A stretch of DNA of 10,915 bases, taken from NCBI GenBank assembly GCA_030634615.1, contig DAOWAL010000031.1, positions 1 through 10,915 on the forward strand, given 5' to 3'. Positions 1-4,865 of the stretch are shown one piece after another; within the stretch, counting starts at the first letter, position 1, and each line of letters begins with the position of its first letter. The stretch is from Candidatus Aenigmatarchaeota archaeon. Lineage in GTDB: Archaea > Aenigmatarchaeota > Aenigmatarchaeia > QMZP01 > QMZT01. Below the pieces are notes generated by a model. The model did not search any database and was not told where the DNA came from. It saw nothing but the letters and a program-made list of their open reading frames with translations. Made by a program: the position numbers and the translations under genes.

Positions 1-840
1 ATACATTCTCATTCTTTCGTTTCCTTTGTGTTCTTTCATGTCTTTATCATCTGGTTCAACAAATGCGCCTATTGGGAGAGGTCCCACTGTTAACACCCCC
101 GCGGATTTTAGTTTTATGTTATGAGCGCGTGTCAAAACACCATGCGCAAATTCATGCGGAACCAAAAGGCATATTATCGCTATGACCGCCTGCCAGAAAG
201 GAATGAATAATCCGGTTCCGGGAAAGTAAAATCCTAGACCTTCATCACTTATTGTTGGAAGAAGTGGACTTACGCCTGGAACCATGCTCTGCTCAACAAC
301 TATTTTTGATGCATGCAAAAAGAGCATACTGATTAACAGAGCAGGAATACCAACTATTCCCACAAGAAGCGACATTACAGGCCTGAACATCTCAGTATTT
401 GAAAAGTTAGGATATATGTTAAACATGATAAGTCCCATTAAAACAACGCCAGAAAGGAAATGCAGAATCGGTTTATCAGACCATTTTAAGAGCATCATAC
501 CAAATACAAGAACAAAGATTCCTGCAACAGTATACATTATATCAAAATTCATGTAGGTAAAAATAAGGCACACTACACCCAGAACAGCAGATATTTTCCA
601 TGTGTTACGATATCTTGATACATAAAAACTACCAAACCCACCAAATGATATAACAATTGCCAAATCACCAAGGAATTTCCATAACGATGGTGAAAGATTG
701 GCAACCTTTTCAACAAGACCCATACCACGTCTTGTGTGAATCATGAAAAATATAAGGTATCTTTTAGCGCTTGTCTTTGTGAGTAGAATTGTACCTATGA
801 GAAATATCGCAATCGCAGAAACTATGTATGGATCTATCAT
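1..840 (-). CDS. Site-2-type membrane zinc metalloprotease (peptidase M50), C-terminus off the window
   Basis: The visible 280 residues carry the M50 zinc motif HEFAH at residues 229-233, then the archaeal-type stretch GPLPIGAFVEPDD, which normally precedes the PDZ-like and NPxDG parts; those lie beyond base 1. Family members cut substrate proteins inside the membrane, usually to release regulators. Hydrophobic segments lie at about 6-20, 28-35, 61-75, 83-97, 101-118, 125-140 and 160-176, with the catalytic helix at about 214-233. The start is ATG 840: a TATA-like GTATTTAACC (861-870) is centred about 26 bases upstream, fitting a leaderless mRNA, and a tRNA lies just beyond. The motif order (PGV, then a hydrophobic helix with HExxH, then GAFVEP) matches archaeal COG0750-like proteins as I know them. 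The extra N-terminal helices make it longer than minimal S2P. The family call is firm; the substrate is unknown. Confidence 0.9.
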   Translation of the reverse strand, partial: MIDPYIVSAIAIFLIGTILLTKTSAKRYLIFFMIHTRRGMGLVEKVANLSPSLWKFLGDLAIVISFGGFGSFYVSRYRNTWKISAVLGVVCLIFTYMNFDIMYTVAGIFVLVFGMMLLKWSDKPILHFLSGVVLMGLIMFNIYPNFSNTEMFRPVMSLLVGIVGIPALLISMLFLHASKIVVEQSMVPGVSPLLPTISDEGLGFYFPGTGLFIPFWQAVIAIICLLVPHEFAHGVLTRAHNIKLKSAGVLTVGPLPIGAFVEPDDKDMKEHKGNERMRMY

Positions 841-860
841 ACAGATATTTGGTAGATTAT

Positions 861-870
861 GGTTAAATAC
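861..870 (-). promoter_or_regulatory. Leaderless promoter (TATA box) of the site-2 protease gene
   Basis: On the minus strand this reads GTATTTAACC. It is centred about 26 bases before ATG 840, the spacing of an archaeal TATA box to a start codon that is also the transcription start. No Shine-Dalgarno-like sequence lies directly before the ATG, which agrees with a leaderless mRNA. Confidence 0.5.
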
Positions 871-892
871 CACACGATTATTTTCGGGAAAA

Positions 893-910
893 TCCAAAGA
901 AAAAAGAAAG
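893..910 (-). terminator. T-rich terminator after tRNA-Leu
   Basis: Immediately 3' of the tRNA the minus strand reads CTTTCTTTTTTCTTTGG. Archaeal RNA polymerase commonly terminates at such T-rich tracts without a hairpin. It also separates the tRNA from the promoter of the protease gene downstream. Confidence 0.55.
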
Positions 911-994
911 TGCAGGAGCAGAGATTCGAACTCTGGAAAGCACTAAGCTACTGGGTCCTTAGCCCAGCCCCGTTGACCGCTTGGGTACCCCTGC
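911..994 (-). tRNA. tRNA-Leu, anticodon AAG
   Basis: An 84-nt class II tRNA on the minus strand. The acceptor stem is GCAGGGG (994-988) with CTCCTGC, followed by discriminator A (911); CCA is not encoded. The D-loop has the archaeal Leu-type AGCGGTCAA. The anticodon stem is CTGGG/CCCAG around the 7-nt loop CTAAGGA, giving U33 and anticodon AAG with G37. The long variable arm contains AGC/GCT, and the T arm is CAGAG-TTCGAAT-CTCTG. Length, variable arm, A73 and anticodon all indicate leucine. A34 is unexpected, since archaea normally read CUU with a GAG anticodon; all stems are intact, so the gene does not look decayed. No intron is seen. Confidence 0.92.
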
Positions 995-1080
995 GAAGGT
1001 TTAATAAAGATTTATAAACTTTAAATCTTTTTATATCCTTAATAACTTTAATTATACTTATTAACTTGATAGGTGATTGT
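995..1080. promoter_or_regulatory. Divergent promoter region of tRNA-Leu and rpoD, with 9-bp inverted repeat
   Basis: This short spacer must serve both the tRNA (minus) and rpoD (plus). TATA-like sequences are TTTATAAAC (1011-1019) and TTTTTATATCC (1028-1038). They overlap a perfect inverted repeat, AAAGATTTA (1006-1014) and TAAATCTTT (1022-1030), separated by seven bases. AGGTGAT (1071-1077) is a strong Shine-Dalgarno site ending three bases before TTG 1081 and decides the rpoD start; the in-frame TTG at 1066 has no such site. Confidence 0.6.
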
Positions 1081-1860
1081 TTGAAAATAAAAATACTGAG
1101 CAAGAAAGGTTCGAATTTGAAATTTCTTTTAGATGATACAACTCCTGGTTTTGCAAATGCTCTTAGGAGAATAATGATATCAGAAGTACCAACCCTTGCA
1201 ATAGAAATTGCTGAATTCACAGACAACACTTCAGCACTGTTTGATGAGATGATTGCACACAGGTTTGGATTAATTCCGCTTGAATTTGATCCAAGCAAAT
1301 TCAATTTTAAAGAAGAATGTAAATGTAATGGCAAAGGTTGTCCATTATGTGAAGTTTTCTTTGCGTTGGAAAAAACCGGACCGGTAATGGTTTACTCAGG
1401 CGATTTAAAATCAACAAACAAAGCTGTAAAGCCAATATCACCTGATTTTCCTATGGTGGAACTTCTTAAGGACCAGAACCTGAAATTAGAAGCAATAGCA
1501 GTACTTGGCACTGGTAAAAACCATGCAAAATTCCAGGCAGCAAACGCTTCATACACATATTTTCCACAAATTGATGTAAGTGATCACAAAGATGCTAAAA
1601 AAATAGAAAAAGCATGTCCAAGAGGCGTTTTGGCCGTGAAAAACAGTAAACTTGTTTTGGCTGATCCATACAACTGTAACGAATGCAGGTCATGCGAAGA
1701 TGCAAGCAATGATAAAGTAAAAGTAAACAGCGACAACACAAAATTCATATTCAATGTCGACAGCATATCAGGTCTTGACGTAACATACATTGTTGAACAA
1801 GCATCGAAAATACTTCAGGATAAAGCAAACGAGTTCAAAGATCAACTGAAGGGTTTTTAG
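1081..1860 (+). CDS. rpoD: DNA-directed RNA polymerase subunit D (Rpo3)
   Basis: This is the archaeal counterpart of bacterial alpha and eukaryotic Rpb3; it pairs with subunit L to start RNA polymerase assembly. The protein is 259 aa from TTG 1081, chosen for the AGGTGAT ribosome site at 1071-1077 and because MKIKIL is the usual N-terminus. The dimerisation core holds TPGFANALRRIMISEVP (21-37) and the IAHRFGLIPL segment (58-67). A cysteine group follows at C80, C82, C87 and C90. The inserted ferredoxin-like domain (about 165-225) has C179-P and C199-x2-C202-x2-C205. These correspond to the second C-x2-C-x2-C set of a two-cluster ferredoxin plus the CP cysteine of the first, enough for one [4Fe-4S] cluster; the other set is gone. 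The core returns at about 226-259. The usual archaeal neighbours (ribosomal L18e, L13, S9, rpoN) are absent here. Confidence 0.97.
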   Translation: MKIKILSKKGSNLKFLLDDTTPGFANALRRIMISEVPTLAIEIAEFTDNTSALFDEMIAHRFGLIPLEFDPSKFNFKEECKCNGKGCPLCEVFFALEKTGPVMVYSGDLKSTNKAVKPISPDFPMVELLKDQNLKLEAIAVLGTGKNHAKFQAANASYTYFPQIDVSDHKDAKKIEKACPRGVLAVKNSKLVLADPYNCNECRSCEDASNDKVKVNSDNTKFIFNVDSISGLDVTYIVEQASKILQDKANEFKDQLKGF

Positions 1861-1861
1861 T

Positions 1862-2059
1862 ATGACTTTAAAATTGATAACAACATGGATTTTTGGAGGA
1901 ATTCTAATAACAGCAGCAGCATGGATTCTAGGTCACATTGAACAAACTGTTGGTGTTTCTCCGCTTTCATACGGATTTGTTTTCTTCGTCGGGTTTGTGC
2001 TTATTCTAATCGGTGGGCTTGCATGGATAAGCGTTGCAACGGCAACTGCCAAACACTGA
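1862..2059 (+). CDS. Small two-helix membrane protein, unknown function
   Basis: A 65-aa protein starting one base after the rpoD stop, so it is very likely co-transcribed and translationally coupled. Two hydrophobic segments, residues about 7-24 and 36-59, flank a short polar turn (HIEQTVGVSP), predicting a helical hairpin in the membrane with a short tail ending AKH. The nearest upstream purine run lies inside the end of rpoD, and there is no clear independent promoter. I recognise no family. Its link to rpoD is by position only. The alternative, a chance ORF, is unlikely given the clean two-helix pattern and tight spacing. Confidence 0.62.
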   Translation: MTLKLITTWIFGGILITAAAWILGHIEQTVGVSPLSYGFVFFVGFVLILIGGLAWISVATATAKH

Positions 2060-2063
2060 ATAC

Positions 2064-2078
2064 GTAATAAATAAAAAC
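2064..2078 (+). promoter_or_regulatory. Probable leaderless promoter of the winged-helix gene
   Basis: The AT-rich GTAATAAATAAAAAC, about 29 bases before ATG 2101, is a TATA-like element. No Shine-Dalgarno site precedes the ATG (the bases are ATTATATATTTT), so a leaderless mRNA is inferred. The TATATATTTT touching the ATG is too close to act as the TATA box for this start. Confidence 0.4.
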
Positions 2079-2100
2079 GTGCGCATCTATTATATATTTT

Positions 2101-2319
2101 ATGCTCGCAGAAAACGAATTAAATGTTCTAGCTATATTTCAGGAAAGACTTCTGATGAGAAAAGAAGATCTTAAAATGGTATTCAACCAGAAAGAAATTA
2201 GTGACGGAATGGCAATAACAAACAGGCTCAGTGAACGAGGGTTTCTTAAATTTATTGATGCAGTGGGTGCACCATGCTACACAATAACACAAGAAGGTCT
2301 GAGAGTTCTTAAAGATTAA
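2101..2319 (+). CDS. Small winged-helix DNA-binding protein
   Basis: A 72-aa protein that appears to be a single winged-helix domain. Predicted helices cover about 4-16, 20-30 and 35-47 (the last, ISDGMAITNRLSERGFL, as recognition helix). A wing follows with the typical pattern G-F-L-K-F...CYTITQEGLRVL (48-70), as in MarR/ArsR/PadR-like archaeal proteins. It is probably a small transcription regulator, possibly a dimer, but no effector or dimerisation domain is present. It has its own promoter and is followed by an intron-containing tRNA gene. The target is unknown, and the family within the winged-helix fold cannot be settled by eye. Confidence 0.72.
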   Translation: MLAENELNVLAIFQERLLMRKEDLKMVFNQKEISDGMAITNRLSERGFLKFIDAVGAPCYTITQEGLRVLKD

Positions 2320-2379
2320 TGGAAACATTAAAAAGCCTGCTTCTATTTTAATAGATTAAACATAACTATAACAAAAAAT

Positions 2380-2500
2380 AGCCCTGTAGTCTAGAGGCCA
2401 AGGATGCCGGGCCTTGGATTCAAAGTCTGAGGCTTTGAGCGAAGCAATTCGCTGTGAAAGAGGATACCCGGTGACCGCGGTTCGAATCCGCGCGGGGCTA
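2380..2500 (+). tRNA. tRNA-Gln, anticodon TTG, interrupted by a 48-nt intron
   Basis: Exon 1 is 2380-2417 and exon 2 is 2466-2500. The acceptor stem is AGCCCTG (2380-2386) with CGGGGCT (2493-2499), discriminator A2500, no encoded CCA. The A1-U72 pair and A73 fit archaeal tRNA-Gln. The anticodon stem is CCGGG (2407-2411) with CCCGG (2467-2471). The T arm is CGCGG-TTCGAAT-CCGCG (2476-2492). The mature anticodon loop would read CCTTGGA, giving anticodon UUG, but with C33 in place of the near-universal U33. A T run (ATTTTTTCT) follows from 2502 as terminator. Proline (UGG) was considered, but that would need an eight-base loop or a broken stem and a different acceptor. Confidence 0.92.
2418..2465 (+). 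other. tRNA-Gln intron with bulge-helix-bulge splice motif
   Basis: The pre-tRNA can form the archaeal splicing motif. Exon stem CCGGG/CCCGG leads to a 3-nt bulge ATA (2464-2466) on the 3' side, then a central 4-bp helix CCTT (2412-2415) with GAGG (2460-2463, one G-U pair), then a 3-nt bulge GGA (2416-2418). Cutting each bulge between its second and third base gives the canonical 37/38 intron. Inside, the intron has two hairpins: TCAAAG/CTTTGA with a 7-nt loop, and GCGAA/TTCGC closed by a GCAA (GNRA) tetraloop. The helix next to the 5' bulge is weak, so the motif is of the relaxed kind. Confidence 0.87.
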
Positions 2501-2509
2501 TATTTTTTC

Positions 2510-2920
2510 TCATTGATTGTGATAGAAATTAAATGTTCCTCTCGTGTCTTTACCACTACCTGAGATTGATATGGTCATTGTAAGGGGAGGTGCTTGTAAA
2601 TGTGTATTATCCCAGTTAGCACATTCCAAGACATAGGATATCTCAGAAGAATATGTTCTACCATATTCATCCAAAAACGAGTTTCTAAGTTCTTCTACTC
2701 TGTTTTCAAAATTATCCTTTGTTTGATCGCAACTATGAGTGTCACGAATTGTTTGATTTACAACTTGTATAATATCACTTAAAATTTCTGCATCCCTTAT
2801 TTTGAATGGTTCTGATATGTTAATTTCAGAATACTGGAAAAGTGCTTGCTGTACTGCAAAAATAAGACTTAAGAGGAATATTATGCCAACAATGAACAGC
2901 TGCCCCTTCTTAGAACCCAT
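2510..2920 (-). CDS. Pilin-like small protein with N-terminal class III-type signal
   Basis: A 136-aa protein from ATG 2920. It begins MGSKKGQLFIVGIIFLLSL: a short basic head ending KGQ followed by one hydrophobic helix (about 7-25), the pattern of archaeal type IV pilin-like precursors cut before or at the Q by a prepilin peptidase. The rest is polar, with two cysteines (HSCDQ and LECANW) that could form a disulfide, and a Ser/Thr-rich C-terminus predicted as beta strands. I preferred 2920 over upstream in-frame ATGs (2926, 2962) because this gives the normal signal layout and because 2962 lies inside a strong hairpin. The gene is convergent with tRNA-Gln, nine bases apart, and lies downstream of ftsZ. 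A pilin role is inferred from the signal only; a plain membrane-anchored protein is the alternative. Confidence 0.58.
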   Translation of the reverse strand: MGSKKGQLFIVGIIFLLSLIFAVQQALFQYSEINISEPFKIRDAEILSDIIQVVNQTIRDTHSCDQTKDNFENRVEELRNSFLDEYGRTYSSEISYVLECANWDNTHLQAPPLTMTISISGSGKDTRGTFNFYHNQ

Positions 2921-2959
2921 AAACATAATTTGAAGAACTAGAATAAAAAATGTGAAATA

Positions 2960-2986
2960 CACAGGGCCAACTAATTTGGCCCTGTG
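2960..2986 (-). terminator. Perfect 11-bp hairpin after ftsZ (likely terminator or 3' end element)
   Basis: CACAGGGCCAA (2960-2970) and TTGGCCCTGTG (2976-2986) form a perfect 11-bp stem with a 5-nt loop, 33 bases past the ftsZ stop. On the minus strand it is followed by TATTTCACATTTTTTATTC, which includes a six-T run. A smaller hairpin, CGAGG/CCTCG with a 7-nt loop (3000-3016), lies between it and the ftsZ stop. A transcription end or mRNA 3' stabiliser for ftsZ is the simplest reading. Confidence 0.6.
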
Positions 2987-3019
2987 ATAGATTAGTTTTC
3001 GAGGGATGAAACCTCGGAA

Positions 3020-4402
3020 TTACCTGTTCAGCATAGGTATTCCGAGTTCTCTGTTCACGTCTCTTTCTCCTTCCTGCTTTGCAACAGGACCGAGTATGTA
3101 AGGGGATTTTACACCAGTTACAATTGTTATTACTTTAAGTTTTCCTTTCTGGTTCGGATCTATCCTTGCTCCCCATATTACCTGTGCTTCTGGATCTAAC
3201 TGTTTGGAAACGTATTCTCCGACTAAATTCACTTCGTCGAGTCTTAAGTCTTCGCCACCTGTTATGTGGATAAGAGCACCTGTTCCGCCATGGTAATCCA
3301 CTTCAAGTAATGGATTAGACATTGCTTTTACAATGCACTCTTCTGCTTTGTTCTTTGCATCAGATGTACCGAATCCTACTGTAGCCACACCGCCTGAATG
3401 CATTATTGCTTTTACATCTGCATAATCAAGGTTTACAAGCGATGGCTGCGAGATTGTCTCTGTTATTCCCTTTATCATGTTTGCAACTAAGTCGTCTGCT
3501 ACTGCAAAAGCCTGTTTTAATGGGAGGTTTCCTGCGATGCTAAGAAGCCTGTCATTCTCTATTACTATTACAGTATCACATACCTGCCTAAGCTGATATA
3601 AACCATCTTCAGCTTTACCCATTCGTGCTCCTTCTACCTTAAATGGCATTGTTACACTTGCAATAACTATTGCTCCTGCTTCCTTGGCAAGTTTTGCTAT
3701 TACTGGTGCTGCACCAGTACCCGTTCCGCCACCAAGACCTGCTACAAGATATAACATGTCTATTCCTTCGAGCATTTTTTTAAGTTCTCTTTCGCTCTCT
3801 TCTGCAGCTTTCTTACCCATTGTTGGGAATCCACCGGCTCCAAGGCCCCTTGAAATTTCTCTTCCTAACAAAATCTTTTGACCAGCCTTTGATATACTCA
3901 AATGCTTTGCATCTGTATTCACTGCAACTGCCTTTGCTCCTTCTACACCTATCTCAGAAAGCCTTGTAACACAGTTATTTCCTGCTCCGCCTACTCCGAC
4001 TACAAGTATTTTTGCCTGAAGTGAGTCAAAATCAAAATCCTCTATTGGATCCTGCTGGTCACCTATACCTGAATCAAATGTTTGTGCTGGTGGTTGCTGA
4101 ACAACCTGTTGTGGTACGGCAATTGGTGCCTGCTGAACTGGTGCTGCCTGTACTGGTTCTGGAACTGGAGCTTGTATTGGTGCTGGTACATATGCTGGCT
4201 CTGGTTCTTTCACAACCGGTTCTTCTACTGGTACCGGCGATTCAAAACCTGTACTTGCCTGAGTCTCAAACTCGTTTGCTGGAGCTGCCTGCTCGGGCAC
4301 TACGATTTCACTTGGGCCATCGTAGGAGGCCTCTTTTTTAACTTCTTCTTTTTTCTCTTCTTCAAAAACATTGTCAAATGCTTTCTGTATCAATGAATCC
4401 AT
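3020..4402 (-). CDS. ftsZ: Cell division protein FtsZ with long N-terminal Pro/Gln-rich extension
   Basis: FtsZ is a tubulin-like GTPase that assembles the division ring under the membrane. The protein is 460 aa. The GTPase domain starts near residue 130 with KILVVGVGGAGNN; the tubulin signature GGGTGTG is at 224-230, and the T7-loop NLDYAD (324-329) supplies the catalytic aspartates. The C-terminal domain follows to about 435, ending in a short tail with RELGIPMLNR, a likely partner-binding peptide. Unusual is the first ~125 residues: an acidic/basic head (MDSLIQKAFDNVFEEEKKEE), then a low-complexity run rich in P, A, V, Q and E (about 35-107), then an acidic linker. Start ATG 4402 is supported by GAGGGGTGA five bases upstream. 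The extension keeps the reading frame and codon style of the core, so it looks genuine. It is transcribed toward a strong hairpin. Confidence 0.98.
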   Translation of the reverse strand: MDSLIQKAFDNVFEEEKKEEVKKEASYDGPSEIVVPEQAAPANEFETQASTGFESPVPVEEPVVKEPEPAYVPAPIQAPVPEPVQAAPVQQAPIAVPQQVVQQPPAQTFDSGIGDQQDPIEDFDFDSLQAKILVVGVGGAGNNCVTRLSEIGVEGAKAVAVNTDAKHLSISKAGQKILLGREISRGLGAGGFPTMGKKAAEESERELKKMLEGIDMLYLVAGLGGGTGTGAAPVIAKLAKEAGAIVIASVTMPFKVEGARMGKAEDGLYQLRQVCDTVIVIENDRLLSIAGNLPLKQAFAVADDLVANMIKGITETISQPSLVNLDYADVKAIMHSGGVATVGFGTSDAKNKAEECIVKAMSNPLLEVDYHGGTGALIHITGGEDLRLDEVNLVGEYVSKQLDPEAQVIWGARIDPNQKGKLKVITIVTGVKSPYILGPVAKQEGERDVNRELGIPMLNR

Positions 4403-4416
4403 TTATTTCACCCCTC
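4403..4416 (-). promoter_or_regulatory. Strong ribosome binding site of ftsZ
   Basis: The minus strand reads GAGGGGTGA (4416-4408), then AATAA, then the ATG. It pairs with the 16S 3' end (GGTGA core), and its spacing fixes ATG 4402 as the start, thereby including the long N-terminal extension in the protein. Confidence 0.75.
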
Positions 4417-4454
4417 AAGTTTTATTTTAAATATGTAACAGAAAGTATATTTTA

Positions 4455-4468
4455 CAACATATATGTTG
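4455..4468. promoter_or_regulatory. 14-bp perfect palindrome upstream of ftsZ
   Basis: CAACATATATGTTG is a perfect palindrome 53 to 66 bases before the ftsZ ATG. It could be an operator for a dimeric regulator or a 5'-UTR hairpin. A TATA-like GATATAAAAAG on the minus strand (about 4496-4506) would put the transcription start near 4475, just upstream of the palindrome. Confidence 0.4.
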
Positions 4469-4546
4469 CTTTTCTTATTTTATTATATGGAAATCTTTTT
4501 ATATCTACTTTCTAATTACTCTATAGAAAAAAATTATACTAACTAC

Positions 4547-4630
4547 TAGATTTCCCCAAATCTAAGTTAACTACACACGTAAATTCATTCCCCAATGAAT
4601 TCAAATGTTAACAACTTTCCCCAAAGTTGT
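4547..4630. repeat. Three tandem hairpins with identical CCCC loops and different stems
   Basis: Hairpin 1: TAGATTT-CCCC-AAATCTA (4547-4564, 7 bp). Hairpin 2: AATTCATT-CCCC-AATGAATT (4582-4601, 8 bp). Hairpin 3: ACAACTTT-CCCC-AAAGTTGT (4611-4630, 8 bp). All stems are perfect, the loop is always exactly CCCC (GGGG on the minus strand), and the outer stem sequences differ, so structure rather than sequence is conserved. GTTAAC occurs in both spacers (4566-4571 and 4607-4612), the second overlapping hairpin 3. On the minus strand the array lies between a TATA-like element (4685-4696) and a seven-T run (4533-4527), which would fit a small RNA of roughly 130 nt; that transcript is inference. Confidence 0.85.
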
Positions 4631-4752
4631 ATCGGATTATTTTTGTAAACCGTTTGAAATTTTAGTGATTATTATTTCCATTTAGGATATATAAAGTTAT
4701 CTAGTCACGGCTAGCTAAAAGGAAGATTCTAAAGTCATTTTAAGGCATAATA

Positions 4753-4794
4753 AGCACGCTACGTTCTTATCGTAAATGTGCTCGCAGTATAGCG
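4753..4794. other. Compound hairpin, possible structured RNA element
   Basis: AGCAC (4753-4757) pairs with GTGCT (4778-4782), and inside it TACG (4760-4763) pairs with CGTA (4771-4774) around TTCTTAT, with a 2x3 internal loop. CGC/GCG (4783-4785, 4792-4794) follows. An alternative fold pairs CGCTA (4757-4761) with TAGCG (4790-4794). ACA occurs a few bases later (4799-4801), but a proper H/ACA pocket is not evident and no C/D boxes are seen. A TATA-like element at 4685-4696 could drive it on the plus strand. Confidence 0.25.
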
Positions 4795-4811
4795 AAAAAC
4801 ACCAACAAAAA

Positions 4812-4865
4812 CCTTTATAAACCCTTAAGTTAATTACTAGTTAGAGATAACAGTTTAGTCTCTAA
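4812..4865 (+). promoter_or_regulatory. Promoter and leader hairpin of the metallopeptidase gene
   Basis: CTTTATAAAC (4813-4822) is a good archaeal TATA box, placing transcription start near 4840-4845. Right there is an inverted repeat, TTAGAGA (4841-4847) and TCTCTAA (4859-4865), with an 11-nt loop. It ends eight bases before the GGGTG ribosome site (4873-4877), so it could be an operator or a short structured leader. Confidence 0.5.

Noticed and set aside
284..946. Plus-strand frames of 90 and 67 codons
   Set aside because: They overlap the clear minus-strand site-2 protease with its zinc motif and, at the end, run into the tRNA-Leu gene.
948..1334. Minus-strand 128-codon frame
   Set aside because: It runs across tRNA-Leu, the rpoD promoter and the conserved rpoD core.
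2412..2417. tRNA-Pro (anticodon UGG) reading of the interrupted tRNA
   Set aside because: It would need an eight-base anticodon loop or loss of the CCGGG/CCCGG stem; A1-U72, A73 and the splice motif all fit tRNA-Gln.
2356..2556. Minus-strand 66-codon ORF
   Set aside because: It lies across the tRNA-Gln gene with its intron and is not a protein gene.
4012..4396. Two long plus-strand frames rich in Leu/Val or Trp/Cys
   Set aside because: They are antisense shadows of the Pro/Gln-rich N-terminal extension of ftsZ; the repetitive composition comes from the repeated proline and glutamine codons.
4547..4630. CRISPR array
   Set aside because: The repeats are self-complementary with different stems, not direct copies, and the spacing is irregular. 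No cas gene is near.
4547..4630. Intermolecular or simple G-quadruplex from the GGGG runs
   Set aside because: Only three runs, about 30 bases apart; too few and too distant for a normal intramolecular quadruplex.
4690..4805. C/D box guide RNA
   Set aside because: No RUGAUGA or CUGA boxes are found on the plus strand of this stretch.
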